This document shows positions 9,376 to 17,322 of a stretch of DNA of 50,304 nt, piece after piece. Under the pieces are notes generated by a model. It worked only from the letters and a program-made list of their open reading frames with translations. It searched no databases and was not told the origin of the DNA. The translations under genes were made by a program, and so were the position numbers. Source of the stretch: Streptosporangiaceae bacterium (GTDB lineage: Bacteria > Actinomycetota > Actinomycetes > Streptosporangiales > Streptosporangiaceae). The DNA is taken from positions 1 to 50,304 of the forward strand of contig JASHOE010000035.1 of the NCBI GenBank assembly GCA_030041275.1. Direction: 5' to 3'. Within the stretch, counting starts at the first letter, position 1. The number at the start of each line of letters is the position of its first letter.

Positions 9376-10083
9376 CTACGTAGTGGTCGTGACGATGTGG
9401 TAAGTGCAGCCTCCCGACGGGGCCGAGACGGCCACATGGTACGGAGTCCCGACAGGTGGCGGTGGCGCGGTAACAGTCGTGGAGCCACTGCCGCTCAAAG
9501 CGCTAGAACTGACGATGTTCCTGATGGCAGATCCTGCCGCGGTTTCGAACCGGGCGACGAAATGTCCCGTCGTCCCGGCCGGACAGGCGTAGCTGTAATG
9601 GGCAGTCATCGGGGTCGACGGGGTCGTGAACGACGCCGCGCTATTGTCGCCCCGCGACGTGAAGGTCGACAGCGTACGCGTAGTTGTGGTCGGCGCCGCT
9701 GCCGTTGGCGTACTCGGATTGTGAGATACGACCAGGCCAGCTATCAGGCCGCCCAGCGCTAGCACGCCGAGCAAGCCCAGAAGGATCGGCAGCATGCTCC
9801 GGCGAGATTCCCCGTGCTCCGGGCGTGGCGGCCCCGTTCGCACCGGCTCTTCGCGGCTTAGGGTCGCCGTGCCCTGGGCGGAACCGCGTTGCCTCGGAGC
9901 GCTGCCCTGTACCGGGTCCCTGCCACCCTGGCCGCTGCCCTGTACCGGGTCCCTGCCGCCCTGGCCAGTGCCCTGTACCGGGTCCCTGCCGCCCTGGCCA
10001 GTGCCCTGTACCGGATCCCTGCCGCCCTGGCCAGTGCCCTGTGTCCGCTCCTGGTCGCTATCTCGGTGCCGGTCGTCTGGCAT
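9376..10083 (-). CDS. Single-span membrane protein with N-terminal 11-residue Gly/Gln repeats
   Basis: I do not recognise a family. The ATG at 10083 has a good AGGGAGG ribosome-binding site and gives about 235 aa. The N-terminal cytoplasmic part is hydrophilic and contains four copies of an 11-residue unit (consensus GTGQGGRDPVQ). One transmembrane helix follows, rich in Leu, Gly and Ala. The Thr/Ser/Pro-rich C-terminal half, probably extracytoplasmic, has two cysteines (YACPAG and GGCTYH) that could form a disulphide. The layout resembles actinobacterial anchored proteins with a disordered cytoplasmic tail. Confidence 0.75.
   Translation of the reverse strand: MPDDRHRDSDQERTQGTGQGGRDPVQGTGQGGRDPVQGTGQGGRDPVQGSGQGGRDPVQGSAPRQRGSAQGTATLSREEPVRTGPPRPEHGESRRSMLPILLGLLGVLALGGLIAGLVVSHNPSTPTAAAPTTTTRTLSTFTSRGDNSAASFTTPSTPMTAHYSYACPAGTTGHFVARFETAAGSAIRNIVSSSALSGSGSTTVTAPPPPVGTPYHVAVSAPSGGCTYHIVTTTT
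9907..10038. repeat. Four tandem 33-bp repeats inside the membrane-protein gene
   Basis: Four consecutive 33-bp units start at 9907, 9940, 9973 and 10006. Units 2 and 3 are identical and units 1 and 4 differ by a few bases. The unit is exactly 11 codons, so copy number can change without breaking the frame. Confidence 0.95.
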
Positions 10084-10540
10084 GGATGCCTCCCTCATAC
10101 AGCGGTTTTTGGGGGGCTCCGAATAGGACAACCTCAGGATCTCATCGTCGGTCTGCCTGCGCTCGCCAGCCCCTGGGCTACCCACGCTGACCCCACTGCT
10201 AGCTCCACGATCGGCGATTTGTCAGTACCTCATCGCGGGCCTGGACAGCGGCAATCCCGCCGGGGACCGGCCCTTGGCGGCGTTGACTGTCCTCGAATCG
10301 CTGTCGGTGGCAGCTGGCTGGTGCTGCCAGCAGCGTCCTCGGAGCGACCAGAGCGAGACCGTAGCCGAGGCGATCGCACAGGATGTCGTGACAACGCCAC
10401 AACCTCGGGGTCACCGCCGTTCGAATCCGGCCGAACCCAAACGATCTTCCGAACAGGGCTACGTCGGTCGCCCGTGGCTGCTGGCTGGTGCCCGACTAAT
10501 CGGTTGAGCAGTCCGGGTCGCGCTCATTACGCTCTCGCGG
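10084..10540. other. Intergenic region without supported gene
   Basis: 457 bp between the divergent membrane-protein and GNAT genes. I see only short open frames with unconvincing composition. A TTCGAATC at about 10430 recalls a tRNA T-loop but no cloverleaf can be built around it. Both neighbours must have their promoters here; no clear -35/-10 pair stands out. Confidence 0.6.
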
Positions 10541-11434
10541 GTGGAAATCTCTATCCGGCCGGTGAGGTCGAACGCGGATTACGCCGCTTGGCGCGAGGTG
10601 CGCTTGGCGGTGCTGCCGGACGAACGGGCGCCTACGATCGAGGAGCTCCAGATACAGGCCGGGCCGCACCACCAATACGTCCTAGCTGAGCTCAACGGCG
10701 CGGTCGCTGGCTCGGGCTTTGTCGGAAAGTCCAACCTGACCGGCCAAGCGGCGGTTGCACCTCGGGTCTTGCCCGCCTGTCGGAGGCAAGGCGTCGGATC
10801 AGAGATTCTGCGGGTCCTAGCCCAGGACGCGACCGCGATGGGCTTCTTGATCGCAGGTGCCAACGCTGTTGACGCTGGCTCCGCGCGCTTTGCCGAGCGG
10901 CACGGCTTTCGTGAGGTAGACCGTGAGGTTGAGCAGGTGCGAGCGATCGGTGACGAGCCGGAACCGCAAGCTCCGCCCGGCGTCACTATCCTCCCCGTGA
11001 GCGCCAGGCCCGAGCTGTGGCTTGCCGCCTATGGCGTCGTCGGCGCGCAAGCTTTCCAGGACATGGCCACCGTCGCGGTTCTGGATGTCACAGCGGACGA
11101 ATGGCAACGAGACTGGATCACCGATCCGAATGCAATGTTCGTCGCCGTCGCGGACGGTGAGGTCATCGGCTGCGCCGGCCTCATGCCCGATCCGGACGAG
11201 CCCCGCCGTGCTGAGCACGCGCTGACCGCGGTACGCCGCGACTGGCGCCGACGAGGGGTCGCGGCCGCGCTCAAGCGCACCTCGCTGGCGTGGGCTGCGG
11301 CGAACGGCTTTAGTGAGGTCTACACGTGGACCCAGCGCGGCAACGACGACATGCGCGCGCTGAACACGCATCTGGGCTTCCGCACGCGCTCGGAAAGCAT
11401 CAGGATGCAAGCGACCCTGCCGCTCGCCACTTAA
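10541..11434 (+). CDS. Tandem-domain GNAT acetyltransferase
   Basis: 297 aa with two GNAT folds in tandem. The first (about residues 1-130) has a degraded acetyl-CoA loop: CRRQGVGSEIL retains RxxGxG, and the AERHGFREV ending is kept. The second (about 150-297) has WRRRGVAAALKRTSLAWA followed by NTHLGFRTRSESIRM. Tandem GNATs of this kind are common in actinomycetes, and often one domain is catalytically weaker. The start is the GTG at 10541, without a strong ribosome-binding site. The acceptor substrate is unknown. Confidence 0.88.
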   Translation: MEISIRPVRSNADYAAWREVRLAVLPDERAPTIEELQIQAGPHHQYVLAELNGAVAGSGFVGKSNLTGQAAVAPRVLPACRRQGVGSEILRVLAQDATAMGFLIAGANAVDAGSARFAERHGFREVDREVEQVRAIGDEPEPQAPPGVTILPVSARPELWLAAYGVVGAQAFQDMATVAVLDVTADEWQRDWITDPNAMFVAVADGEVIGCAGLMPDPDEPRRAEHALTAVRRDWRRRGVAAALKRTSLAWAAANGFSEVYTWTQRGNDDMRALNTHLGFRTRSESIRMQATLPLAT

Positions 11435-11456
11435 CGGAATCGCCACTGGCACGACC

Positions 11457-11570
11457 GCTCCCCGCTTCTGTCTGGCGGTGCAGCCAAGGTTTGGCCCAGG
11501 CCACGCGGCGGTGGTGGTGCCTGCCTATGGGATGTGCGTGTGCGGTCGGGGTTGATGGCGGCTGTTGTGC
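11457..11570. repeat. Dispersed intergenic repeat, copy D (most diverged)
   Basis: Shares with the copies near 12040, 12610 and 14080 a GCGGCGGTGG block, then TGCGTGTGCGGTCGGGGT, a TGGCGGCTGTTGTG block and an ACGGGCTGTTTAGTC end. It is the least similar copy and sits at the 3' end of a decayed minus-strand gene. Confidence 0.5.
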
Positions 11571-11927
11571 CAAGCACGGGCTGTTTAGTCTCCGAGACAG
11601 CAGCGGCTGGCGTGATAGTGAGCCGGACGGTGGCCGTGGCTGGCGAACGGCCCGGCGTTGTCAGGGATGCCCGTGACGACCTCGAAGACCGCTGCCTCGT
11701 CGTTACGGTGCTCTCGCACGCTGGCGGCGGGCTCGGCGATGGTCCCGAGCAGCGCCCACGCTAGCCACCGGAGTTCGGCGCGCCAGGTGGAGTTCGGGAT
11801 CTTCGGCGACCCGACGCGGGCGACGCGCCAGGGCGGCGAGCTCCTCTACGGCTGGTGCGAACTCGCTGGCGTCGGCCACGCCGGTGAAGCGGTCGTCAGT
11901 GTCCCATCTTTTGAGTGCGTCAGTCAC
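11540..11927 (-). pseudogene. Decayed small gene of unknown family
   Basis: A minus-strand frame from a GTG at 11927 begins like a real protein (TDALKRWDTDDRFTGVADAS and EFAPAVEELAALARR). It then turns into arginine-rich low-quality sequence and stops at 11703. Two other minus frames carry plausible continuations: AVFEVVTGIPDNAGPFASHG around 11640-11700 and TVRLTITPAAAVSETKQ around 11575-11635. This is best explained by a gene with at least two frameshifts. I do not recognise the family. It could instead be a short intact gene with chance similarity in the other frames. Confidence 0.45.
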
Positions 11928-12029
11928 TGGACCATCCTCCAGATCCGCGCGATGCCTGCGCTATGCGGGCAGGAGTAGCTTCTCAAAGCGGCGGTCGGCG
12001 AACCTCCCGGTCTAGCTGCATGACAGGAT

Positions 12030-12128
12030 CCGCGCGCGCTCAGGCGGCGCCAGTGGGACGTGGCTGTGATACGCCCTGCTTCGGTCGGGGCTGCTGGCTG
12101 TTGTTGTGACAACGGGACGAGTTTTAAG
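12030..12128. repeat. Dispersed intergenic repeat, copy A
   Basis: Contains CAGGCGGCGCCAGTGGGACG, then TGGCTGTGATACGCCCTGCT and TCGGTCGGGGCTGCTGGCTG, ending in ACGGGACGAGTTTTAAGTCA. The same ordered blocks occur at 12605-12700 and, in part, at 14075-14140 and 11457-11570. It lies immediately 3' of the GNAT gene on the minus strand. Confidence 0.75.
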
Positions 12129-12533
12129 TCACCCTTCCAGCGCGGCCGGATGGCGCAGTAGGGCGCTGGATGCCGCCCGCATGCCGAGGCGTGCGTAGTA
12201 GGGGACAAGTTCTGCGTCACAGACGAGATCGACGGAGTAGAACCGTTCAGTGCCTTCCAGGACGCGGCGCATCAGCTCGCCGCCTATGCCCCGGCCTTGG
12301 TATTCGGGCAGGACTTCCAGCCATGGGACGAAAGCGGTGAGTACGCCGTCACTGAGCATGTTCACAAAGCCCACGACCCGCTCGGCCCCATCGTCGATGG
12401 CCACTACCGACCGGTAGCTTCCTCGCAGCACGGCAAGGTGCTGACGCGGCGAGGGTCGCTGCGGCCAGCCGACGAAGAACCCACGCAGCATGTCCTCGCG
12501 GACATGGCTCAGATCGTCGACGTAATGGATCAC
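12129..12533 (-). CDS. GNAT acetyltransferase (single domain)
   Basis: 134 aa, one GNAT domain. The N-terminus MIHYVDDLSHVREDMLRGFF is followed by the beta-strand region SVVAIDDGAERVVGFVNMLS. The acetyl-CoA-binding motif A reads LEVLPEYQGRGIGGELMRRV (QxxGxG), and VPYYARLGM is near the end. It is intact, unlike a paralogue at 44343-44763 that carries two lesions. Motif order and length fit small actinobacterial GNATs. The acceptor is unknown. Confidence 0.88.
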   Translation of the reverse strand: MIHYVDDLSHVREDMLRGFFVGWPQRPSPRQHLAVLRGSYRSVVAIDDGAERVVGFVNMLSDGVLTAFVPWLEVLPEYQGRGIGGELMRRVLEGTERFYSVDLVCDAELVPYYARLGMRAASSALLRHPAALEG

Positions 12534-12604
12534 GTGGGCATGCCTACTCTCAGCGTTCTTTGATCATCGCGTGGGAACCAGCGGCCCGAGAGTCGAGCCG
12601 GGCC

Positions 12605-12705
12605 GGCCACGTCAGGCTGCGGCGCCCGGTGGGGCGTGGCTGTGGTAGGTCCTGGTTCGGTCTGGGCTGGTGGCGATTGTTTGCCGACGGGCCGAGATTT
12701 AGGTC
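12605..12705. repeat. Dispersed intergenic repeat, copy B
   Basis: Runs from GTCAGGCTGCGGCG through GTGGGGCGTGGCTGTGGTAG and GTCCTGGTTCGGTCTGGGCT to ACGGGCCGAGATTTAGGTCA. It is the best match to copy A over its whole length and to copy C over its first 55 bp. It lies between the GNAT start and the 3' end of the next minus-strand gene. Confidence 0.75.
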
Positions 12706-12769
12706 AATGCGACCCAATCCCGGCCGAACCCGCCCGGGCATTGGCTCGTCCTCGCTGCTCGGACACCAG

Positions 12770-13231
12770 TCAGCCATAGAAGTGCCGCAGCAACAGACCG
12801 AAGGCGATTAGCCCGACGAGGCCCAGGTACGTCCGCCAGCTGCGGCGAGCTACCTGCCTGGCCGAATGATCCCCGGAAGACCAGAGCTCCGGGCTACCGC
12901 GACTTCTCCGCCCTCTGAACAACCTAGTCACCAGCACACCAGTGACACCCACTAGGAACATGGCCCCGAGGCCAACAAACGCGGCACCCATGCCGGGTTC
13001 CTGCAGTCGGGTGAGGTAGTGCGAGCCGAAGAGCAGCGGGGGATGGTCTGTTCCGGGGTCGCCCGTAAGGCCAAAGCCGACGACAAATGCGACGAGCGAG
13101 AGGGCGAACCAGGCTGTCCCCCATAGCCAGGAGGGCCACGAGGTGGCTAGCCGGACGCGGAACGGGATTTGTAGCTCGTGCCGTGCTCGACGGCGCTTGG
13201 CGCGGTGCAACTCTTCCGGCACAATGCACAT
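12770..13231 (-). CDS. Small membrane protein of unknown function
   Basis: 153 aa with a basic cytoplasmic N-terminus and three likely transmembrane segments: WPSWLWGTAWFALSLVAFVV (about residues 33-52), MGAAFVGLGAMFLVGVTGVL (about 80-99) and YLGLVGLIAFGLLL near the C-terminus. Arginine-rich loops on the presumed cytoplasmic side fit the positive-inside rule. I do not recognise the family. It is divergent from the DUF6886-type gene. Confidence 0.65.
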   Translation of the reverse strand: MCIVPEELHRAKRRRARHELQIPFRVRLATSWPSWLWGTAWFALSLVAFVVGFGLTGDPGTDHPPLLFGSHYLTRLQEPGMGAAFVGLGAMFLVGVTGVLVTRLFRGRRSRGSPELWSSGDHSARQVARRSWRTYLGLVGLIAFGLLLRHFYG

Positions 13232-13448
13232 TATTACGTGGCAGGACGGTCATCAGGCGACATTCTTAGTGGACCCATCTGACGCGCACGACCCGTCGAA
13301 TGTCACTGCGCCTAAGCCCAGCGCCTCTGGGACCGAACGCTGGCGGTGTCATGCAACATGTGACAGCCGGGCACTGCATTGTCTCGACCGGGAGCTCCGG
13401 GCTTGTGGCGGAGTAGGGCGATGGGCGCGGCGTGGCAGACTGCGAATC

Positions 13449-14042
13449 ATGGACACCGACTACCCGGTGCATCTGCTCGCTCGTGAGCCAGCGCCGCCCT
13501 ATGACGGGGAGGGATCGTTCGCGGTCTGGCACTTAAGCGAGGACCCTTCTCTGGGCCGTTTCCTGCCACGAAGGCGTGCTAGCCACTATGCGGAACGGCC
13601 GATGGTGTGGGCGGTTGACACACGCCATGCGCCGATGTTCTGGTTCCCGAGGGACTGTCCACGGGGATGCATCTGGCCGGTGTCGAGCACGACGGCGGAG
13701 GATCGTGAAGGGTTCTTCGGCCAAAGCGCGGCGAGCCGGGTCCATGTCATGGAAAGCGGCTGGCTGAGGCGCATGCAGGATTGCGTTATGTACGCCTATC
13801 GTCTGCCGTGCGAGGCGTTCCGGCCGCATGAGGTTGGCGGCTATTGGGTTGCCGACGAGCCGGTGGACGCCATAGAGCAGGTTGTTCTTGATGACCTGGT
13901 GGCCAAGCATGCCGCCGCCTGCATTGAGCTTCGGATAACCCCATCTATCTGGCCGTTCTGGCGGCGCGTAGCGACTTCAACGGTGGAGTTCAGCGGCTCC
14001 CGGCTGCGTAACAGCGCGCCGCACCCGGACCAGTTCGGGTAG
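13449..14042 (+). CDS. DUF6886-type protein
   Basis: 197 aa from the ATG at 13449; the frame is open further upstream, but that part overlaps the divergent gene and lacks conserved features. The pattern FAVWHLSEDPSLGRFLPR, then MVWAVDTRHAPMFWFPRDCP, then GYWVADEPVDAIEQVVLDDL and a C-terminal FSGSRLRNSAPHP matches my recollection of this uncharacterised family. The many conserved His, Asp, Arg and Trp residues suggest an enzyme or ligand-binding protein, but no reaction is known to me. Confidence 0.75.
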   Translation: MDTDYPVHLLAREPAPPYDGEGSFAVWHLSEDPSLGRFLPRRRASHYAERPMVWAVDTRHAPMFWFPRDCPRGCIWPVSSTTAEDREGFFGQSAASRVHVMESGWLRRMQDCVMYAYRLPCEAFRPHEVGGYWVADEPVDAIEQVVLDDLVAKHAAACIELRITPSIWPFWRRVATSTVEFSGSRLRNSAPHPDQFG

Positions 14043-14074
14043 CGCCTGGTTGACGGTCATTTGGGCGCGTCGCG

Positions 14075-14145
14075 CGGTCAGGCGGCGGCGGGTGGGGCGT
14101 GGCTGTGGCAGGTCCTGGTTCGGTCTGGATGCCGCGCGCTGATCG
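14075..14145. repeat. Dispersed intergenic repeat, copy C (5' part only)
   Basis: GTCAGGCGGCGGCGGGTGGG followed by GCGTGGCTGTGGCAGGTCCT and GGTTCGGTCTGG is nearly identical to the first half of copy B. The second half then diverges. It lies 33 bp after the stop of the DUF6886-type gene. Confidence 0.75.
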
Positions 14146-14253
14146 GCTGCCTGGCGCACCGCTGCGTCACCTCCCGGGGTCAGCCAATCGCAGCCCACGA
14201 CAATGTCGCGCAACTTCGGCCGCATCATGGCAACCACCGGCAGCAAGCACGCT

Positions 14254-14289
14254 GCCGGGCCTACCCGCACCGCCGGGCCTACCCGCCGG
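14254..14289. repeat. Two 18-bp tandem repeats next to the methyltransferase stop
   Basis: Two 18-bp units starting GCCGGGCCTACCCGC lie at 14254-14271 and 14272-14289, just outside the 3' end of the minus-strand methyltransferase gene. They are GC-rich and could fold. No role is evident. Confidence 0.6.
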
Positions 14290-14301
14290 GTCTACTCGAG
14301 G

Positions 14302-14958
14302 CTAATCGTGACCAGCGCGTTTACTCGCTTTCCGGCGAAAGGCCCGGAAGACAGTGTCGTGGATCGTGACCGGGTTCCCGTCTGGGTCGGTGGCGACTCG
14401 GCCCGGTGCGTCATTGGTAACGATGTCCCAGTCCCCCGCGTCGAGGAGGCCGGCGATGTCGTCCCCGGTATAGAACAGCTCGGGCATGGGCGGTCGCGGC
14501 ATCGTCGTCTCCAGGTCGCTCGGGTGGTGCCCGACGATCAGCAGCGTGCCGCCAGGCGCGACGGCTGCGGCCAGCCGACCGAATACGTCCGCCCGCATTG
14601 CCGTCGGCAGGTGCAAGTAATGAACTGACACCAGGTCATAGCTTTCTGCGGCGGGGTCCCAGGACGTCAGATCTTCGCGCCGCCACTCGATGCGATCGGC
14701 GATCCCTGCGCCGCGGTTGGCCGCATGCGCGGCTGCCCGTTCGAGGGCAACGCCGGACAGGTCGACGGCAGTGACCCGCCATCCGCGATCCGCTAGCCAG
14801 ATGGCGTCCGCGCCTTCGCCCGCTCCGGCTTCAAGGGCGCTTCCCGCCCTTAGGCCTTCGGTCTCCGACACCAAATGCGGATTGGGTTTGCCGCTCCACA
14901 GCGAAGAACGCGACCGGTAACGCTCATCCCAGGCTGCCTGGCTGAACGGGTCTGACAT
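14302..14958 (-). CDS. Class I SAM-dependent methyltransferase
   Basis: 218 aa. The N-terminus AAWDERYRSRSSLWSGKPN resembles small SAM methyltransferases of the TehB/tellurite-thiopurine type. The SAM-binding motif I ALEAGAGEGADAIWLADRGW, the acidic VTAVDLSGVALERA and the motif IV region SYDLVSVHYLHLP follow in order. The ATG at 14958 has a GGAG ribosome-binding site. The substrate is not predictable; detoxification of halides, metalloids or thiols is typical for relatives. Confidence 0.88.
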   Translation of the reverse strand: MSDPFSQAAWDERYRSRSSLWSGKPNPHLVSETEGLRAGSALEAGAGEGADAIWLADRGWRVTAVDLSGVALERAAAHAANRGAGIADRIEWRREDLTSWDPAAESYDLVSVHYLHLPTAMRADVFGRLAAAVAPGGTLLIVGHHPSDLETTMPRPPMPELFYTGDDIAGLLDAGDWDIVTNDAPGRVATDPDGNPVTIHDTVFRAFRRKASKRAGHD

Positions 14959-15050
14959 GGTGATCTCCGCATTCCCCGCTCGTTCCCGCCAGCCGGGTCG
15001 AGCCCGACCAGGGTAGCCGCCCAGCCCGGGCCTGGCGGCGTCGTCGACGC

Positions 15051-15108
15051 CAGCCCGTCACGTCGGCCGGCAGCCGCCACGTCGGCCGCCAGCCGTCACG
15101 TGGGCCGC
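15051..15108. repeat. Three imperfect 19-20 bp tandem repeats
   Basis: Units at 15051-15070, 15071-15089 and 15090-15108 share CAGCC-(C)GTCACGTCGGCCG with small changes. They lie between the imuB-like stop (15149) and the methyltransferase start (14958), so they could hold operators for the methyltransferase or be neutral repeats. Confidence 0.65.
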
Positions 15109-15148
15109 CAACAGTGGCATCGACCGCGTCCATTGATGTCAACGCCGG

Positions 15149-16594
15149 TCAGTCGTAGCGGGCCTCGATCTGCCAGCGGCCATCCTGCAGCACTGCCAGC
15201 CAGGCATGGCCGTCGTCGGTGACGAACTGGAACCTGGCCTGGCGGCAAGCCTGCGGCGGGTCCCACCAGCGCTGTGTGACTGGCCACGGCCCAGCCCACG
15301 CGGTGACCGATCGAGCGGAATCCCCCTCAACCGACAGCTGGGCCGGCGCCGCGGACAGGGTGGCCCGCCCGCCGACCGACACCACCTCGCCGATGGAGTC
15401 GGTGACGCTGGCCGACCGTGGCACGGGGTACACGATTGCGGGCGACGGAGCCGGGATCTGTCCAGGCCAGGGGCGATCCGCCACGCGCTGCGGCGCCGCC
15501 ACGTCACCGAACGGCACGAGCAGCACCTGCTCGACGGGTCGACGGCCGCCGGCTTGCACCGGCCGGGCCACGCGCTCATGGCCGAGCATCGCCTGCACCC
15601 GGATGGCGGCCCGGGCCACTCGATCGCTTACGACCGCGTCACCCCAGAGCGCCAGCTGTCGCCCAGTGGCGCGCACCAGCTGGTCGGGAACCAGCCGCAA
15701 CAGGGTGATGCCGCCCAGCTCACCGTCGTCACCGACCGGGCCCGGTGCTTGGTCGGCCGACTGGTCGCTCGACCGGCTGGCCGACTGGCCGCCCGACTGG
15801 GTGCCGGATTGGATACCAGACCGACCGCTCGGCCTAGCATCGAGCTGCCACCGGACGCGCTCGGCCACTGCGAGCGCCGACAGCAACCCGTCGTGCCGCC
15901 ACAGCCGGCTGAGTAGTGCACCGCCCGAGTAGTGCACCTCCACGCGGACCCGGACGCAGCCGAACCCGGCGGCGGCCAGCCGGTCATGCATCTGCTCGGC
16001 CAGCGTCTTTGCCACGAAGATCACCGGCTCGGACTGCCCGGCAGGCGGATCGAACTCCATAGCCACCGATAGGTCAGCCGCTGGTGGACGCGGGATCAGC
16101 GGACGCGGGTCAAGCCCGCGCGCCAGCCGGCTCGCCAGCTCTCCAGGCGGTCCGAACCTGCTGACCGCTTCCGCCGGCGGCAGCTCGGCCAGCTGCCCCA
16201 GCGTCTCGATACCTAGCCGAGGCAACAGCTCGCACAGCTCGGGCGTCCCTAGTACCCCCACCGGGAACCTGGCCAGGAACGCCGGCGTCTCTCCCGGCGG
16301 AACGACTACTCCGCTCGGGCCAGTGCAGGCCGCCAGACCGGCCGCGAACAGGCCATCGGCGACCCCCACCCGGCAGTCGGAACCACCCCGGCTCACCGCC
16401 GCGGCGAGTCGCGCGGCCAGCTCGGTCTCGCCACCGAAGTAGCGCGCCGGGCCGCGCGCCGGGATGGCACAGATCCCCGGCCGCAGCACCTCCACGTGCG
16501 GGCAGAATTCCTCGACGAGGGCAACCACCGGCTCGAAGTCCCGAGCAGCGGCGTCGGCCAGCAGGTCGGGGCAGCGCGCCACAAGCACCCTCAC
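15149..16594 (-). CDS. imuB: ImuB-like Y-family DNA polymerase homologue
   Basis: 481 aa, Y-family polymerase fold of the ImuB type. In mycobacteria ImuB acts as the hub that links ImuA' and the error-prone polymerase DnaE2 to the beta clamp and is itself catalytically inactive. The N-terminus MRVLVARCPDLLADAA lacks the acidic metal-binding motif of active DinB at the matching place. AAAVSRGGSDCRVGVADGLF and LPRLGIETLGQLAELPPAEA (helix-hairpin-helix) match the family. The GTG start at 16594 overlaps the stop of the upstream gene by 4 nt. A stretch of 4-residue Ser/Gln repeats sits in the middle. DnaE2 is not in this window. Confidence 0.88.
   Translation of the reverse strand: MRVLVARCPDLLADAAARDFEPVVALVEEFCPHVEVLRPGICAIPARGPARYFGGETELAARLAAAVSRGGSDCRVGVADGLFAAGLAACTGPSGVVVPPGETPAFLARFPVGVLGTPELCELLPRLGIETLGQLAELPPAEAVSRFGPPGELASRLARGLDPRPLIPRPPAADLSVAMEFDPPAGQSEPVIFVAKTLAEQMHDRLAAAGFGCVRVRVEVHYSGGALLSRLWRHDGLLSALAVAERVRWQLDARPSGRSGIQSGTQSGGQSASRSSDQSADQAPGPVGDDGELGGITLLRLVPDQLVRATGRQLALWGDAVVSDRVARAAIRVQAMLGHERVARPVQAGGRRPVEQVLLVPFGDVAAPQRVADRPWPGQIPAPSPAIVYPVPRSASVTDSIGEVVSVGGRATLSAAPAQLSVEGDSARSVTAWAGPWPVTQRWWDPPQACRQARFQFVTDDGHAWLAVLQDGRWQIEARYD
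15756..15827. repeat. Six 12-bp repeats within imuB
   Basis: About six 12-bp units related to GCCGACTGGTCG run from 15756 to 15827. They encode a Ser/Gln-rich stretch with a 4-residue period (roughly SDQS/SGTQ) between the palm/finger part and the little-finger part. The repeat length keeps the reading frame. Confidence 0.8.
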
Positions 16595-17286
16595 CCGCTG
16601 CTCACCAGCCTCCCACCGTCCAGGTCATCGGCAGCAGCGACGAACCGATCGCCGGTAGCCACCGTGACCGCGCCATCCGCGCCCGGCAGCCACAACCACG
16701 CCGAACGTGGCCGCTCGCCGGCGCCGCGACCGGTGACCACAACCTGCGCCCGGCGCGCGCGAAGTCGCCCGTACCCGGCGCCGATCCCAGCCCACTCCGC
16801 ATGCGCCATCAGTAGCCGGGACTGCGCTCCCGGCCAGTCCCCGGCGACCACGAGCACGCTGCCGTACCGGCGAGCTGCGGCTTCGAGCTTGCGCCGGAGC
16901 TGAGCCGACGGCTGGTCGGGCGGGCATAGCAGCACGATGTCGAAGCCGTCGAGCAGGGACGCCACCACTTGCGGCCAGCGCGGGCCGGGGTCGGCGACCA
17001 GCAAGACCCGGTCTGGATCCACGCCCGCCTCAGCCGCCGCCCGCATCCCGATGTCCGGCACGCCGACCACTGCGCACCACGCTCCGTCGGCCACTGCTCC
17101 GGCCACCAAGGCCAGCGACAGCAACCCGAAGTCCTCCGATGTCACCACCGACCCGCGCTGCAGCCCGCCTCCAGGTAGCAACCCCCGCAGCGCCGGAAGC
17201 ACCGGCAGTACGCCCTCCCCCGCCAGCACGTCATCCCGGTGGCGCATCGAAGCAAGCTCGATGACGTGCGCGACCTCCACTCCCAC
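16591..17286 (-). CDS. ImuA'-like SOS mutagenesis protein
   Basis: RecA-related ImuA/ImuA' protein that partners ImuB in damage-induced mutagenesis. I place the start at the GTG at 17286 (231 aa). The frame is open to a TTG at 17322, but that TTG lies in the -35 element and the LexA box would fall inside the coding region. GLLPGGGLQRGSVVTSE corresponds to the RecA P-loop region but lacks an intact Walker A, as in ImuA'. DIVLLCPPDQPSAQLRRKLE and SVLVVAGDWPGAQSRL match the central domain. The stop overlaps the imuB start by 4 nt. Confidence 0.85.
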   Translation of the reverse strand: MGVEVAHVIELASMRHRDDVLAGEGVLPVLPALRGLLPGGGLQRGSVVTSEDFGLLSLALVAGAVADGAWCAVVGVPDIGMRAAAEAGVDPDRVLLVADPGPRWPQVVASLLDGFDIVLLCPPDQPSAQLRRKLEAAARRYGSVLVVAGDWPGAQSRLLMAHAEWAGIGAGYGRLRARRAQVVVTGRGAGERPRSAWLWLPGADGAVTVATGDRFVAAADDLDGGRLVSSG

Positions 17287-17322
17287 CTGTCCACTATCGA
17301 ACAGGTATTCGATTGCTGTCAA
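17287..17322 (-). promoter_or_regulatory. SOS-regulated leaderless promoter with LexA box
   Basis: On the minus strand a perfect -35 TTGACA (17322-17317) is followed after 18 bp by a -10-like GATAGT (17298-17293). Six bases later comes GTG at 17286, the spacing of a leaderless start. Between the two hexamers, at 17297-17312, lies TCGAACAGGTATTCGA. This matches the actinobacterial LexA consensus TCGAAC-N4-GTTCGA except for one base. LexA would occlude the promoter until DNA damage. Confidence 0.88.

Noticed and set aside
10380..10460. TTCGAATC resembling a tRNA T-loop
   Set aside because: The flanking bases do not form a 5-bp T-stem with a 7-nt loop, and no anticodon or acceptor arms can be built on either side.
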